DNA from: Entamoeba invadens IP1
Taxonomy: Eukaryota; Evosea; Mastigamoebida; Endamoebidae
DNA: 13,356 bases
Direction: 5' to 3'
Assembly (NCBI RefSeq): GCF_000330505.1
Contig: NW_004440438.1
Location: 42,106-55,461 of the forward strand
The notes beneath the pieces were generated by a model that saw only the letters and a program-made list of their open reading frames with translations, was not told where the DNA came from and did no database searches. Every line of letters begins with the position of its first letter. Within the stretch, counting starts at the first letter, position 1. Positions 1 to 9,000 of the stretch are shown here, piece by piece. The position numbers and the translations under genes were made by a program.

Positions 1-1
1 A

Positions 2-1045
2 ACTGAATTTCTCGACAAAATGAATGAAATATATGGCGATAAATTAAAAGCACTTATAAACGTGAAAGATACTTATTCATATTATCGAGACACTTGTGAT
101 AAAGTATGTGATTATTATAATGTAGAATATTCAAAAATGGTAAAAAGTGTAGAAACACTTAGAAACCATCCAAATGTGTTTGCGTGGTATGTAGACGACG
201 AAACAGCATTGTGTGGAATCGATGAAATGACCAATTTGACAATGACAATAAGAGAAAAGGACATCAACCATCCTTGTTATTCGGTGTATTGGCAATACTT
301 GGACACCACCAAATATCTACCAACTTTCGACGCTTATGGACTTGACTTATATCCAATCAACATATCTGCTATAATTGATGTTTACACACATCAAAAAGTC
401 ATTTATGACGAAGGTTTTGGCACACGATCAACGTGGCCAGTTATACAAGCGATGAATTATGAGGCGTACTATTTTCAAGACCCAGTTAAATTCAAGGGAA
501 AATATGTCAGAGCACCAACTCAACAAGAAATGCGAGTGATGACGTGGCTTGGATTTATTGGAGGCGCCAAAGGTGTTTTTTATTACTCATTTTTTGATTT
601 GGTCTTCATGAATGACAAAGGCGATCCTTTTGAAGAAAAATGGAAAGATGTTGTTAAAGTAACAGACGAAGTGTTTGCATTGAAAGATGTAATATTGTCT
701 ATTGAGGAAGCAGGGAAATACAGTGTTATTGTTGATGACGAATTAGTTGTGTTTTTAAAGAAAAGACTTGATAAATATGACTATCTTATCATCGCAAATG
801 GAGACGAAAAACAAACGAGAAAAATAAGTGTGGAACTTCTCACTGACGAGTACGAAATAATAATGGGAAACGGGATTTGTGATAAAACAGATCATCAATT
901 AAATATTAAAATAAACCCCATTGATGTTTATATCATAAAAATAAAATCAAAAAGTGAAATACAAAAAGACGAGGGATACTATATTATTATACTCTGTGGT
1001 ATTTTAATGTTGGCAATAATTATTTTATCTTTTATTGAATTTTAA
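2..1045 (+). CDS. Glycoside-hydrolase-like TIM-barrel protein with C-terminal membrane anchor (5' partial)
   Basis: The frame is open from base 2, so the ATG at 20 is probably internal and the gene starts left of the window. Numbering from that ATG, HPNVFAWYVDDE (50-61) resembles the strand-4 motif (hP.l.gWy..DEP) of TIM-barrel glycoside hydrolases, which makes E61 the candidate acid/base. It is followed by IREKDINHPCYSVYW (78-91), FDAYGLDLYPI (103-113) and APTQQEMRVMTWLGFIGGAKG (165-185), which fit later barrel strands. About 233-310 looks like a small beta domain. Residues 320-338 are a hydrophobic helix followed by only IEF, so the protein is either tail-anchored type I or carries a GPI-attachment signal; the catalytic part would then face the cell surface or a secretory lumen. 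The substrate cannot be told. The DDE is not followed by the usual Pro, and the second catalytic acid is not evident. The family call is by motif pattern only. Confidence 0.6.
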   Translation, partial: TEFLDKMNEIYGDKLKALINVKDTYSYYRDTCDKVCDYYNVEYSKMVKSVETLRNHPNVFAWYVDDETALCGIDEMTNLTMTIREKDINHPCYSVYWQYLDTTKYLPTFDAYGLDLYPINISAIIDVYTHQKVIYDEGFGTRSTWPVIQAMNYEAYYFQDPVKFKGKYVRAPTQQEMRVMTWLGFIGGAKGVFYYSFFDLVFMNDKGDPFEEKWKDVVKVTDEVFALKDVILSIEEAGKYSVIVDDELVVFLKKRLDKYDYLIIANGDEKQTRKISVELLTDEYEIIMGNGICDKTDHQLNIKINPIDVYIIKIKSKSEIQKDEGYYIIILCGILMLAIIILSFIEF

Positions 1046-1920
1046 TAGTATTTTTGTTGGGTTTGTATGAAAGTGTATTTAATAAATTGATATTTTGTTA
1101 TTTGTATTATTTAATTATATTTGTTATAATTTGTGTATGGTCACTACACATTTAGATAATTACTTAATGTATTGTAATTAGTGTTATTAAAATGTTTTTT
1201 TAAAAAATGGTTGTTTTCAACAACAAGTCAATTAAAAATCATTTTAAAACATGTCAAGATTGTGTTTGGCGAAACATTAATATGAATTTACAACAGTAAA
1301 ATTATAAAAAATATCAAAGATAAAATAACAATAATAAATTAAATTTTACTTAAAATTTTTTTTAAATAAATCTATAAATTGCCAAATTATTATTGAAATT
1401 AATTAAAAACAATAATTGAAATAAAACAAAAAATGATTTTCAATTTTATTAAAAAGTCATGTCAATGTCTCATCCAAAATATAATATCAAATAATTAATT
1501 TTGTGACTATTTGATAATAACAATTTTTTTAAAAAAATAATTCAAAAAACAAAATCAATTTAATGATATATTATTTCATTTTTTTTGATTCACAATTAAT
1601 GAACCTATCGAATGAATGTTTTAAGTACATTTAAATATTGTTCAATGCAATCTAAAGCATAAGTGTTTAATTGGTTAAAAAAGAACAACTTTTCAATAGA
1701 AAAATACTAAATTTGTTTAAATTTGGTTTAAAATATGATAATTAAAAAATAAAAATTGCACCTAATTTAAACATAAAAAAAATATTAAAAATGAGATAAT
1801 AATCAATAATATTTAATTAATTATAAAAACATATTAAAACAAATGTATTTATTTTTACCACCATTTCCTTGAATGATTTTTGAATATATTAAAGAACGCA
1901 TCTAAAATATTGAATGGAAT
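1046..1920. other. A/T-rich intergenic spacer, no gene seen
   Basis: This is 875 bases of very A/T-rich sequence with frequent stops in all frames. It should hold the 3' UTR of the left gene (TATTT at 1049-1053 followed by a T-rich run, resembling the amoebic UA(A/U)UU poly(A) signal) and the promoter of the DnaJ-like gene. A GTTTGT at 1061-1066 looks like an amoebic 5' splice site but lies after the stop codon. I see no RNA gene or mobile element. Confidence 0.6.
1885..1897 (+). promoter_or_regulatory. TATA-like box and GAAC core upstream of the DnaJ-like gene
   Basis: TATATTAAAG (1885-1894) runs directly into GAAC (1894-1897), 26 bases before the ATG at 1921. It resembles the E. histolytica core elements GTATTTAAAG (TATA-like) and GAAC. 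The spacing matches the boxes in front of the thioredoxin and kinase genes. Its function is inferred from position and similarity. Confidence 0.35.
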
Positions 1921-3063
1921 ATGAATGTCCGTGTTCTACACCTGACCGAAGACGATAAAATTCAAACTCAAAAAACATCATTTCAAGAGCTCAATTCTGT
2001 CAAAGAGTTTCAATTAAAAATTAAAAAAATAATAAGCCAAAACACACCAAACCAACCTTCAAGTTCTTCGAGTTATAATTCAAAACGTTCATCCACCAAA
2101 ACAAATTATTTAAATGCAAATAACAATGAATGTGATGCTCGTGATTATTCAAATGAAAGAAATTCGGAACTGTTAAAATCCATTGCAATCGATCTTGCGA
2201 AGGCACGTCAACAAATCAAACAATTAACAGAAGAAAACTCGAGACTTAAAAATCTATTGTACTGTCGAGATAAAAGCTTGAAAGATAATTTTTCTTTTGA
2301 TTTAGATCCATATTTCAATTTCGGTGTTAATGGTATAATACCTGATTGTATGAAAGACAAAACAATTGAAAAAACTCTTTTTGAAATTGAAAACAACAAA
2401 TTTAAACCCGAAAAAGGTGGAATTACTGAAACGATCAAATTTATTGTACCTCCAGATGTATTTGATGGGTATGAGCCAATTACTGTTCTTTTCAAAAAAT
2501 ACACAATTAATCAAGACCAAAGAAATGAAACACAATTTTTGATGTCAAATTTAACACTTAAAAATATGGCGAAAAGTGAGGATGGGTTAAAGTATAGTAA
2601 TTTTTTCGATGGTTCAACAATAGATGGAGTGACATGCAATTCTTTATTGTGTTTTTCTAAAATGACCAATGAAGTTCAGTTGTGCAAAGAAAACGTTGAA
2701 TTACCATTATTTTATGTTTATACAGGAGGATCTTTAGAAAGAAAAGGATTTAAAATCAATTATAATGTTGGCGCTGAAAACACCAAATATTTGTTTTACT
2801 CCGAAAATATGTATCATCTGATTAACCTTACTTTTAAAGATGATGAAGGCATATTTTTAAGAGATGGAAATGACTTGCATGTAAATATAAATTTGAGTTA
2901 TAATGATACTTATTTCGAAATTATATTACCAAATTCCCAAAAAGTAAATTTAAGTATTCTTGACACAAAACCAAAAGTATTGAACTACAATGGAATTGGT
3001 TTACCCATACTTGGCCAGCCTGATATTCAAGGAAATTTGATTGTACATATTACATATGAGTAA
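1921..3063 (+). CDS. J-domain-less DnaJ C-terminal-like protein with N-terminal coiled coil
   Basis: 380 residues. An in-frame TAA at 1903-1905 makes the ATG at 1921 the first available start. Residues 1-78 are polar and Ser/Asn-rich (SSSSS near 47-51). About 79-121 is a strongly heptad-like coiled coil (IKQLTEENSRLKNLL at 99-113). The C-terminal half reads like the peptide-binding domains of DnaJ/Hsp40: IVPPDVFDG (175-183) recalls IP.Gv.dG; LPLFYVYTGG (261-270) recalls LeelY.G; GIFLRDGNDLH (310-320) matches the conserved F.RdG.DL segment joining the two domains; NGIGLPILG (357-365) matches G.GmP; and GNLIVHI (371-377) matches GDL.V...V. There is no HPD J domain and no CxxCxGxG zinc region, so it probably cannot stimulate Hsp70 as a canonical Hsp40. 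It may bind clients or partners, with the coiled coil for oligomerisation. It has no signal peptide or membrane span, so it is presumably cytosolic or nuclear. The fold call is by motif order. Confidence 0.7.
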   Translation: MNVRVLHLTEDDKIQTQKTSFQELNSVKEFQLKIKKIISQNTPNQPSSSSSYNSKRSSTKTNYLNANNNECDARDYSNERNSELLKSIAIDLAKARQQIKQLTEENSRLKNLLYCRDKSLKDNFSFDLDPYFNFGVNGIIPDCMKDKTIEKTLFEIENNKFKPEKGGITETIKFIVPPDVFDGYEPITVLFKKYTINQDQRNETQFLMSNLTLKNMAKSEDGLKYSNFFDGSTIDGVTCNSLLCFSKMTNEVQLCKENVELPLFYVYTGGSLERKGFKINYNVGAENTKYLFYSENMYHLINLTFKDDEGIFLRDGNDLHVNINLSYNDTYFEIILPNSQKVNLSILDTKPKVLNYNGIGLPILGQPDIQGNLIVHITYE

Positions 3064-3769
3064 AAATAAGTTTTTTCTTGTTTTTTATTATAAAAATATA
3101 AAATGTTAATTTTTAAATTTTAAATGATTTTTAAAAAATTGAGAAAATAATTATATTGTCGGTCGATAAACGTTATTTTAATAACACTAACAACTACAAT
3201 ATAAAGCATCCATCTATGTGTCAATGGACCAATCAAATGCAAAACACACAAAAAGAAATTTTGTTCTAGAATTTTGAATTTAGATATACTTAAATAAAAA
3301 TTATAGTTTTTTTATGATTTAAAATTCTTATATCATTAAAATCTTTTATATTTTTTGAATAAAATAGTGAATAGAATTTACTACACAATTCCATGATAAA
3401 CCCATAAATAAACGCTTTTTAATGTATATTAAATTGATTAAAAACAAAATTGAAGTCAAATTTAATATAAAAACCATGAAAAATAACGACACAAAGATTT
3501 AGGTTTGTTTTGAATATTTTTAAAACGTTTTAATTATTATGCTTCAAAACCCACCATACAAAATTTTAAATCTAACATTTATGAACTGACTCGACATAAT
3601 AAAGTTATATAAATGTTATTAATAACAATTTTGAGTATAAAACATACAGATTTTTTTAATCATCAAATACCACTAAAACCAATCAAATATAAAAATTGTT
3701 TTGTTGTTATTAAATTAAAACCAAATCAATTAAACAAAATAACATATATAAACTGAATAAATAATTCAA
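3064..3769. other. A/T-rich spacer between convergent genes
   Basis: This 706-base spacer lies between the 3' ends of the DnaJ-like gene (plus) and the thioredoxin gene (minus), so both sides should carry poly(A) regions. On the plus strand a T-rich tract follows the stop at about 3071-3090. No ORF of note, RNA gene or mobile element is visible. Confidence 0.55.
3705..3763 (-). terminator. Probable poly(A) region of the thioredoxin gene
   Basis: On the minus strand, shortly after the TGA stop, there is TATTT (3759-3763) and then TAATT (3728-3732) followed by T-rich sequence. These fit the UA(A/U)UU-plus-U-rich pattern described for E. histolytica transcript ends. In sequence this A/T-rich such motifs are expected by chance, so confidence is low. 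Confidence 0.3.
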
Positions 3770-4081
3770 TCAAATATTATTTATCATCTCGAGTAAAATA
3801 CTTTTGTTTGTGCCAGAAAATCTTCCAATTTCGATTTTGTCTTTGATCAGTATAAATGTTGGCATTGCCATGATTTCATATCTCTCAACTAATTTCTGTC
3901 CTTTATCAACATTGACCTTCAAAAACTTAATCGTCACGTGTTCAGTAGATATCTTTTTGTATACAGGATCCATTGTCTTACATGGATGACACCAAGCAGT
4001 TGAAAATTCTATGATAACATTTTCGTTTTTTGAAAGTGCTTTTTCAAGCTGTTCAATAGTTTCGACGTTTTCAATTTCCAT
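3770..4081 (-). CDS. Thioredoxin with WCHPC active site
   Basis: 103 residues, the normal size of a single-domain thioredoxin. The active site is WCHPCK (30-35), with nucleophile C31 and resolving C34. MAMPTF (71-76) contains the cis-proline P74 that packs against the disulfide, and the strands around VIIEF and KFLKVNVD are typical. It should reduce protein disulfides in the cytosol, probably recharged by thioredoxin reductase; there is no signal peptide or membrane span. Two substitutions stand out. The usual CGPC Gly is His (H32), expected to raise the redox potential. The buried Asp six residues before the first Cys (DF in most family members) is Glu (E25). The ATG at 4081 is the first after an in-frame TAA (4112-4114). 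It lies tail-to-tail with the DnaJ-like gene. Membership of the thioredoxin fold is secure; its redox partners are unknown. Confidence 0.93.
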   Translation of the reverse strand: MEIENVETIEQLEKALSKNENVIIEFSTAWCHPCKTMDPVYKKISTEHVTIKFLKVNVDKGQKLVERYEIMAMPTFILIKDKIEIGRFSGTNKSILLEMINNI

Positions 4082-4109
4082 TTCTTTTTGATATTTTGAG
4101 TGAGTTTTT

Positions 4110-4119
4110 CTTTATATTT
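4110..4119 (-). promoter_or_regulatory. TATA-like box of the thioredoxin gene
   Basis: On the minus strand AAATATAAAG ends 28 bases before the ATG. It is identical to the box upstream of the kinase gene except for the last base (G against C), exactly the position that varies in the E. histolytica consensus GTATTTAAA(G/C). Confidence 0.4.
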
Positions 4120-4173
4120 TCAATGCAAAAAATAAGAAAAAATGGACAATTACTTATTTGAAAAAACAAACAC

Positions 4174-4235
4174 TTAATTATAATTATTTATATTATAATT
4201 ATATTATATTTATATTATATTTAAATTATAATATT
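4174..4235. repeat. 62-base run of pure A/T with tandem 11-mers
   Basis: No G or C occurs from 4174 to 4235. It contains two perfect adjacent copies of TATATTATATT (4200-4210 and 4211-4221) inside a looser TATTATAAT-like pattern. This is simple-sequence DNA in the spacer upstream of the thioredoxin gene; no function is assigned. Confidence 0.6.
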
Positions 4236-4399
4236 GTTCTGGAAAGTTGTTTCAAATTTTAATTTCTTATATCTATAGTATTAATAATAATTTTACTATA
4301 TTATTTATTAATAAAAATAGTCTGGACATTATTTCTATAACTTGGTTAGTTTAGGTTGTGAAAAATTTAATGTATTATTTAATAATAATATAAAAGTTA

Positions 4400-4771
4400 T
4401 TATGTAGTAGTATATAAATTGAATATGTATTTAATATTGTATAATAAAGTATATAATAATAATAAAATATGTTTGGGTGATATTATTATTTTTATTGAGT
4501 TTTTGGTTAATTCTGAACATGATTGTTTTATAGTGTTTAAAATTCGATTTTTTGAATTATCAGAAACACAATGCCAAGTTATCTGATTAACACGTTGGAG
4601 TTTATTTTGTGTTTTTTCCCAGAATTTTTTTCCATTAAAACACGACATACTATTTTGCCGAAATAGTAAAACAAAAATATTTTTTGAATAACATTTATAC
4701 AAAATAATATTCAAAATTTCAAAACGATAATATCTGATCGAGTCCTTGATACAAAAGGCGCCTTTGATCAA
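4400..4771 (-). pseudogene. Possible decayed gene fragment with Rap1-type Myb-like core
   Basis: A minus-strand frame stays open here but has no ATG until 4648, giving only 82 codons from that ATG, and the tail is A/T-rich low-quality sequence. The middle is more protein-like and less A/T-rich than its surroundings: SMSCFNGKKFWEK, then a Trp 16 residues after FW in ITWHCVSDNSKNRI. The spacing of the two Trp, the preceding Gly and the following S..D...K recall the Myb domain of Rap1/TRF2-interacting proteins (G...W...W.S..D...K). The first helix of such a domain is at best remnant. I read it as a relic or a chance ORF, not as a working gene. Confidence 0.22.
4748..4770. repeat. GC-centred near-palindrome
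   Basis: AAAGGCGCCTTT (4754-4765) is a perfect 12-base palindrome. The flanks extend it to TGAT...ATCA (4748-4770), broken by unpaired A residues. A GGCGCC core stands out in a spacer this A/T-rich. It may be a protein-binding site or a remnant of coding sequence. Confidence 0.5.
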
Positions 4772-4959
4772 AAAAACAAAAGTTCAAACAAAACAGTTCA
4801 TTTTTTTGTATTTTTTAAACCAACACCGAATTAATTTATATGTTTAACGTTGAATATTATGATAAAGAGACTTAATTTTAGCGACAGTTCTTGAAGTTAA
4901 TTCTGTTAAAAAAATAAAAACGACAATCTATTCTCTGCAATTGAAAGCGTGTATATTTA

Positions 4960-4969
4960 TAATATAAAC
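4960..4969 (+). promoter_or_regulatory. Possible TATA-like box in front of the 5003 island
   Basis: TAATATAAAC lies 33 bases before the ATG at 5003. It resembles the boxes of the thioredoxin and kinase genes (AAATATAAAG/C) at nearly the same distance. Chance matches are frequent in such A/T-rich DNA. Confidence 0.2.
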
Positions 4970-5002
4970 ACTCTATAAATTTATGTGGATCAAGTTAATA
5001 AA

Positions 5003-5110
5003 ATGTCACTTCGAGTGGCGACAAAACGCTTGTTACAAACGTTCGTCGTCTTAACAAATTGCTACAAGCAATGAAACACTCGGAGATGGTCAAAAATAAC
5101 AATAATTGAA
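5003..5110 (+). pseudogene. Coding-like island, possible relic 5' end of a gene
   Basis: About 5003-5095 is markedly richer in G/C than the spacer around it. From the ATG at 5003 the frame closes after 23 codons. The frame one base later (from 5002, ending at the TGA at 5108-5110) reads 35 codons without a stop and looks protein-like, for example TLVTNVRRLNKLLQAMKHSE. A single missing or extra base near the ATG would join the two, as in a decayed gene start. The minus strand is also partly open, so the coding direction is uncertain. I do not recognise the family. Confidence 0.2.
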
Positions 5111-5653
5111 TATCTTAGTGATTTTTGTTATCATTTGAATATAAATTTTTCTAAAATCACAAGGATAAAAATTCACAAAAGAGCTCAAACAGGTTTTTTC
5201 CTTATTTTTTATTTTTTTACACTCGGCAAAAAAATAAAACATCAACTTTCTTATTTTTTTTCATATAAACCAGAAAAAAAGCCCCAACTTGTTAAAAAAC
5301 TAAACTTCATTAACCACTAATTAATAATATATAATAACATTGTTATAACAAATAAATTAAAAATTATTAAATAAAAATATTAATAATATATTTGATGGAA
5401 TTATAAAATAACAAATTGCAACTTATTAGTAATTGCCTTAGCCTTTTAATCATACAAAAAAAATGTTTTAAATACTTCTCTATTATTGTGTATTTACACT
5501 GATATAACACAATTTTTCTCTAAATTAACTTTTAAAATTTAAAAGACATGCTATAAATTATATGATAATTTTTATTGCTATTTTATAATCAATTATTTAA
5601 CAATATAAAATGTATTATAAATTTATAAAACAATTGTTGATATATAAAAAATA

Positions 5654-5707
5654 ATATTACATATAAAGTACAACGTTATAAATAATATTGTACTTTATAT
5701 GTAATAT
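5654..5707. repeat. Perfect 20-bp inverted repeat (hairpin)
   Basis: Bases 5654-5673 are the exact reverse complement of 5688-5707, with a 14-base loop (5674-5687); I checked all 20 pairs. Outside the arms, pairing continues patchily. The arms include GTAC and so are not pure A/T. It could be an extruding hairpin, a strong RNA stem if transcribed, or terminal repeats left by a tiny element. It lies about 300 bases upstream of the kinase ATG. Confidence 0.85.
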
Positions 5708-5965
5708 AATTATATTTATTAATTAATATAGTTAAAAATCAAGAAATTTGTTTTATATTTTAATAGCTCCAAAAACTTGCAGATAAGTTAAAAGTTAATA
5801 ATTTAGAACAAAAATTTAGTTATTATAAACCGTTTAATAATAATATAAAACAAATTTAATTAATTTTGTTTTTAGACACTTTGATATGGCATAATTGAAA
5901 AGTAATAATAACAGAGGTCTTTTAATCAATAACGTTTAACTTTTTTATCAATTATTATAATAAAA

Positions 5966-5975
5966 AAATATAAAC
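5966..5975 (+). promoter_or_regulatory. TATA-like box of the kinase gene
   Basis: AAATATAAAC ends 31 bases before the ATG at 6007. It is the same word as the thioredoxin box except for the last base. A second candidate, TATAAAA (5982-5988), lies closer to the ATG. Confidence 0.4.
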
Positions 5976-6006
5976 AAATCTTATAAAAACTCGATAAAAA
6001 ACAAGA

Positions 6007-9000
6007 ATGTTTTGTGAAATATTCATGTTTTTCGTCGCTTATTCAATTTCGAAAAACGTTCGATGGTGTTTCGACTTAAACATTGTTTTTTGTTATCAAG
6101 AAGACTTTGTATGTCCTTATGATAATCAACTTAAGTCATTCAACACTCAAATTGTACTTAATAGAACTGTATTAAGACATTACAAAGAATTAAATATCAA
6201 ATGTAATTTCACAAATAAATTGAGTCTTTCTTTTAGTGACGAATTGAACTCGGTTTTTCAATTTGAATTTTCAGAAAAGAGAACGCAGTACATTTTAAAT
6301 AGTACTTTATTGCAAATTATTGAATCCGACGAATTTTATCAAAACAATTTAACAAAACTACAAAATGAAAAAACCACCAAAATGTATACAAAAGGTGCGT
6401 CTTGTGCCAATGGGACATATTTAAATGGACAAAACTGCTATTATTGTGACCAGTCGTGTCAAACTTGTGAAGACTTTTCTATTAACAACTGTAATGATTG
6501 TTCCTCTGGTTATTATAAAACAAACAATTCATGTTTTCAATGTCATCCTTATTGTGAAACGTGCATTTCAAATGAACAAAACAGTTGCTTAAAATGTAAA
6601 CCAGGGTTTTATTTAGTAGATGGCTCTTGTTATTTGTGTCCAAAAAATTGTGCAGCATGTAATTTTCGTCAATATTGTACAAAATGCAAACCAACATATT
6701 ACCTTATTATTTTGGAAAACGTCTGTCTAAAATGTAAAGAAAATTGTTTGACTTGTACTTCAAAGGCATGTAGTTCTTGTGTAGATGGGTATTACTTATC
6801 AGGAGACGTTTGTAAGAAGTGTGTCACATTTTGTAAAACATGTCAATTGGAAGTAGCTGTAAGATGTACTTCGTGTTTTGAAGGGTATTATTTGAATTTC
6901 ATAACAGGTTGGTGTTCTCCATGTAATTCTTCGTTGTGCTCCATATGTACAGATGGCAAAGAATCGAGTTGTGTTCTATGCAAAGAAAATTTATACCTTT
7001 CAAATGGCAAATGTTTAAAGTGTGATTCAACATGTAAAACGTGTTTTGGACCGAACAATGACAACTGCAATTCATGTGACAACAATTCTTATCTTATTAA
7101 TAACACATGCAATAAATGCTACAGTTATAGATGTTATCAGTGTTATAACAACACTATGAGTGGATGCTATTTGTGTCAACCGGGCTATTATGTATCAGCT
7201 GGAAACTGTAAACAATGCAGTTCAAATTGTTTGGAGTGTACAGGTTTTATAACATGCAGTACCTGTAATAATGGGTATTACCTTAATGTTACATCCAATA
7301 AATGCTTACCGTGTTATTATACCAAATTGTGTGCATCGTGTTCTAATTCAACGAGTGTTGGTTGTACACAGTGTAATCAGGGGTATTATCTTACTACAAC
7401 ACGAACGTGTGTTGCATGTCCATTAAGTTGTACGGCTTGCAAAGAAATGGGTGATATTACACCAACATGTACAGCTTGTTATACCCCGTTTTATTTGAAG
7501 GATGGGGTTTGTATTCATTGTGACAACAATTGTAAAACATGTGAAGATTCTTCCACAACATGTACATCGTGTATTGATGGGCAAATGTATCTCAATAAAA
7601 ATAAATGTGTTGCTTGTAATATGTGTAGTCCTTCTCATTGTTTTTCGACTGGATGTTCTCTTTGTAATAAGACGAATTACTACCCAGACGAATTTAATTG
7701 TTTTCAATGTGATTCAAGTTGTCTTACATGTAATGGAGGATCTTCTAAAAATTGCACTTCTTGTAAAGAAGGACAATATTTAATGGAAGGAAAGTGTATA
7801 TTGTGTGATTCCAATTGTGGTGAAAACAATTGTTCATCTGACATGGGATGTCAAGAGTGTCAAAACGGTTATTATCCCAAAAACAAAATTTGTGTTCCTT
7901 GTTCAACGATTAACAATTGTGTATCATGTTCTAATTCAACAGAAGAGTGTATAGAATGTTCTGGAATATTTGTTATTGAAAATGGTATTTGTGTGTGTGA
8001 AAATGGGTCATACCAAAACACGACTACTACTTGTGATAGTTGTTTTAATCATATAGATAACTGCCAAATTTGTGAGAGTAATTTTAATGACCAAAATTTA
8101 TACAATAATGTTAGTTGTAAGAAATGTTATCCACCTTATTATATGAGTAATAATTTGTGTATCTCATGTCCACCTGGTACATACTTTGAAAATGAGATGT
8201 GTCATACAAATGATGCAAATTGTCAAAACCAAAGTGCTTCCAATGAATGCATTTTATGCCAAAGTGGTTACACACTTCGTAACAAAAAGTGTGAACCTTT
8301 TGTTGATTGCAAAAGTGAATCTCAAATTGGATGTGAAGAGTGTGACTATACAATTAATGTTGATGGAAAATGCACAAAACCACAAAACGATTGTAAATAC
8401 GAAATTAACGATTTTGAGAATAGAAAGTGTTTACAATGTTATGATGGCTATTTGTTAATTGATGAAACGTGTTTTGAAGCTGAAAAAACAAACACGATAA
8501 TACAAAATAATTTGACATATACATGTGATACACAAGAGTACCTTAATCAAAACAACATGTGTGTTGACTGTAAACAGAATATGTTAAATACAAATGGTTG
8601 TCAATTGTACAATGGAAATGTAATCTCAACAAAATGTGATGTAAATTATGTGATGGATATAATAAATAACAAATGCATTGTAAGTGAAATGTGTCTGACA
8701 TATGTAAGTGGTGATTGTGTGGATTGTGACAACTCCGTTCATCGCGTCATTAAAAATAATTTGTGTATAGAAAAGACTTATGATAAATGTGTGAAATATC
8801 ACATAACTGAGTGTATTATATGTGAAGAAAATTATTTGATTTCAAATGGAAAATGCACTTCTAAAGGAGAATTGAATTGTGAAAATTCAAATCAATTTAC
8901 TTGTGTAAAATGTGAAGATAATTATCATAATGTTATTTATTCTCTTGACGAATATTGTCAAGCAAACACAGATAATATCAAATTTCAGAAATCAACAAAT

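Larger units (their letters stand above)
4772..6006. other. Long A/T-rich spacer upstream of the kinase gene
   Basis: Apart from the coding-like island near 5003-5110, the inverted repeat at 5654-5707 and a TATA-like box near 5970, I see only A/T-rich sequence with many stops. CTTTTAAAATTTAAAAG (5529-5545) is a perfect odd palindrome but trivial in composition. No tRNA, rRNA or retroelement coding sequence is recognisable. Confidence 0.5.

Noticed and set aside
1061..1066. GTTTGT, the amoebic 5' splice-site word, just after the first gene
   Set aside because: It lies after the in-frame stop at 1043-1045, and I see no convincing downstream exon; chance occurrence is likely.
2021..2535. Minus-strand ORFs under the DnaJ-like gene
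   Set aside because: They are antisense shadows of a well-supported plus-strand gene, with no domain-like content.
4900..5100. tRNA or SINE in the G/C-richer island
   Set aside because: There is no cloverleaf, no GGTTCGAATCC-like box B and no poly(A) tail or target-site duplication.
5135..5320. 61-codon plus-strand ORF
   Set aside because: It begins with TTG, not ATG, and its composition (Phe/Lys/Tyr/Ile) is that of translated A/T-rich spacer.
5529..5545. Palindrome CTTTTAAAATTTAAAAG
   Set aside because: It is almost pure A/T and short; such palindromes are expected by chance in this spacer.
6482..8458. Several ORFs in other frames inside the kinase ectodomain
   Set aside because: They are shadows created by the repetitive cysteine codons; the main frame is continuous for 1707 codons.
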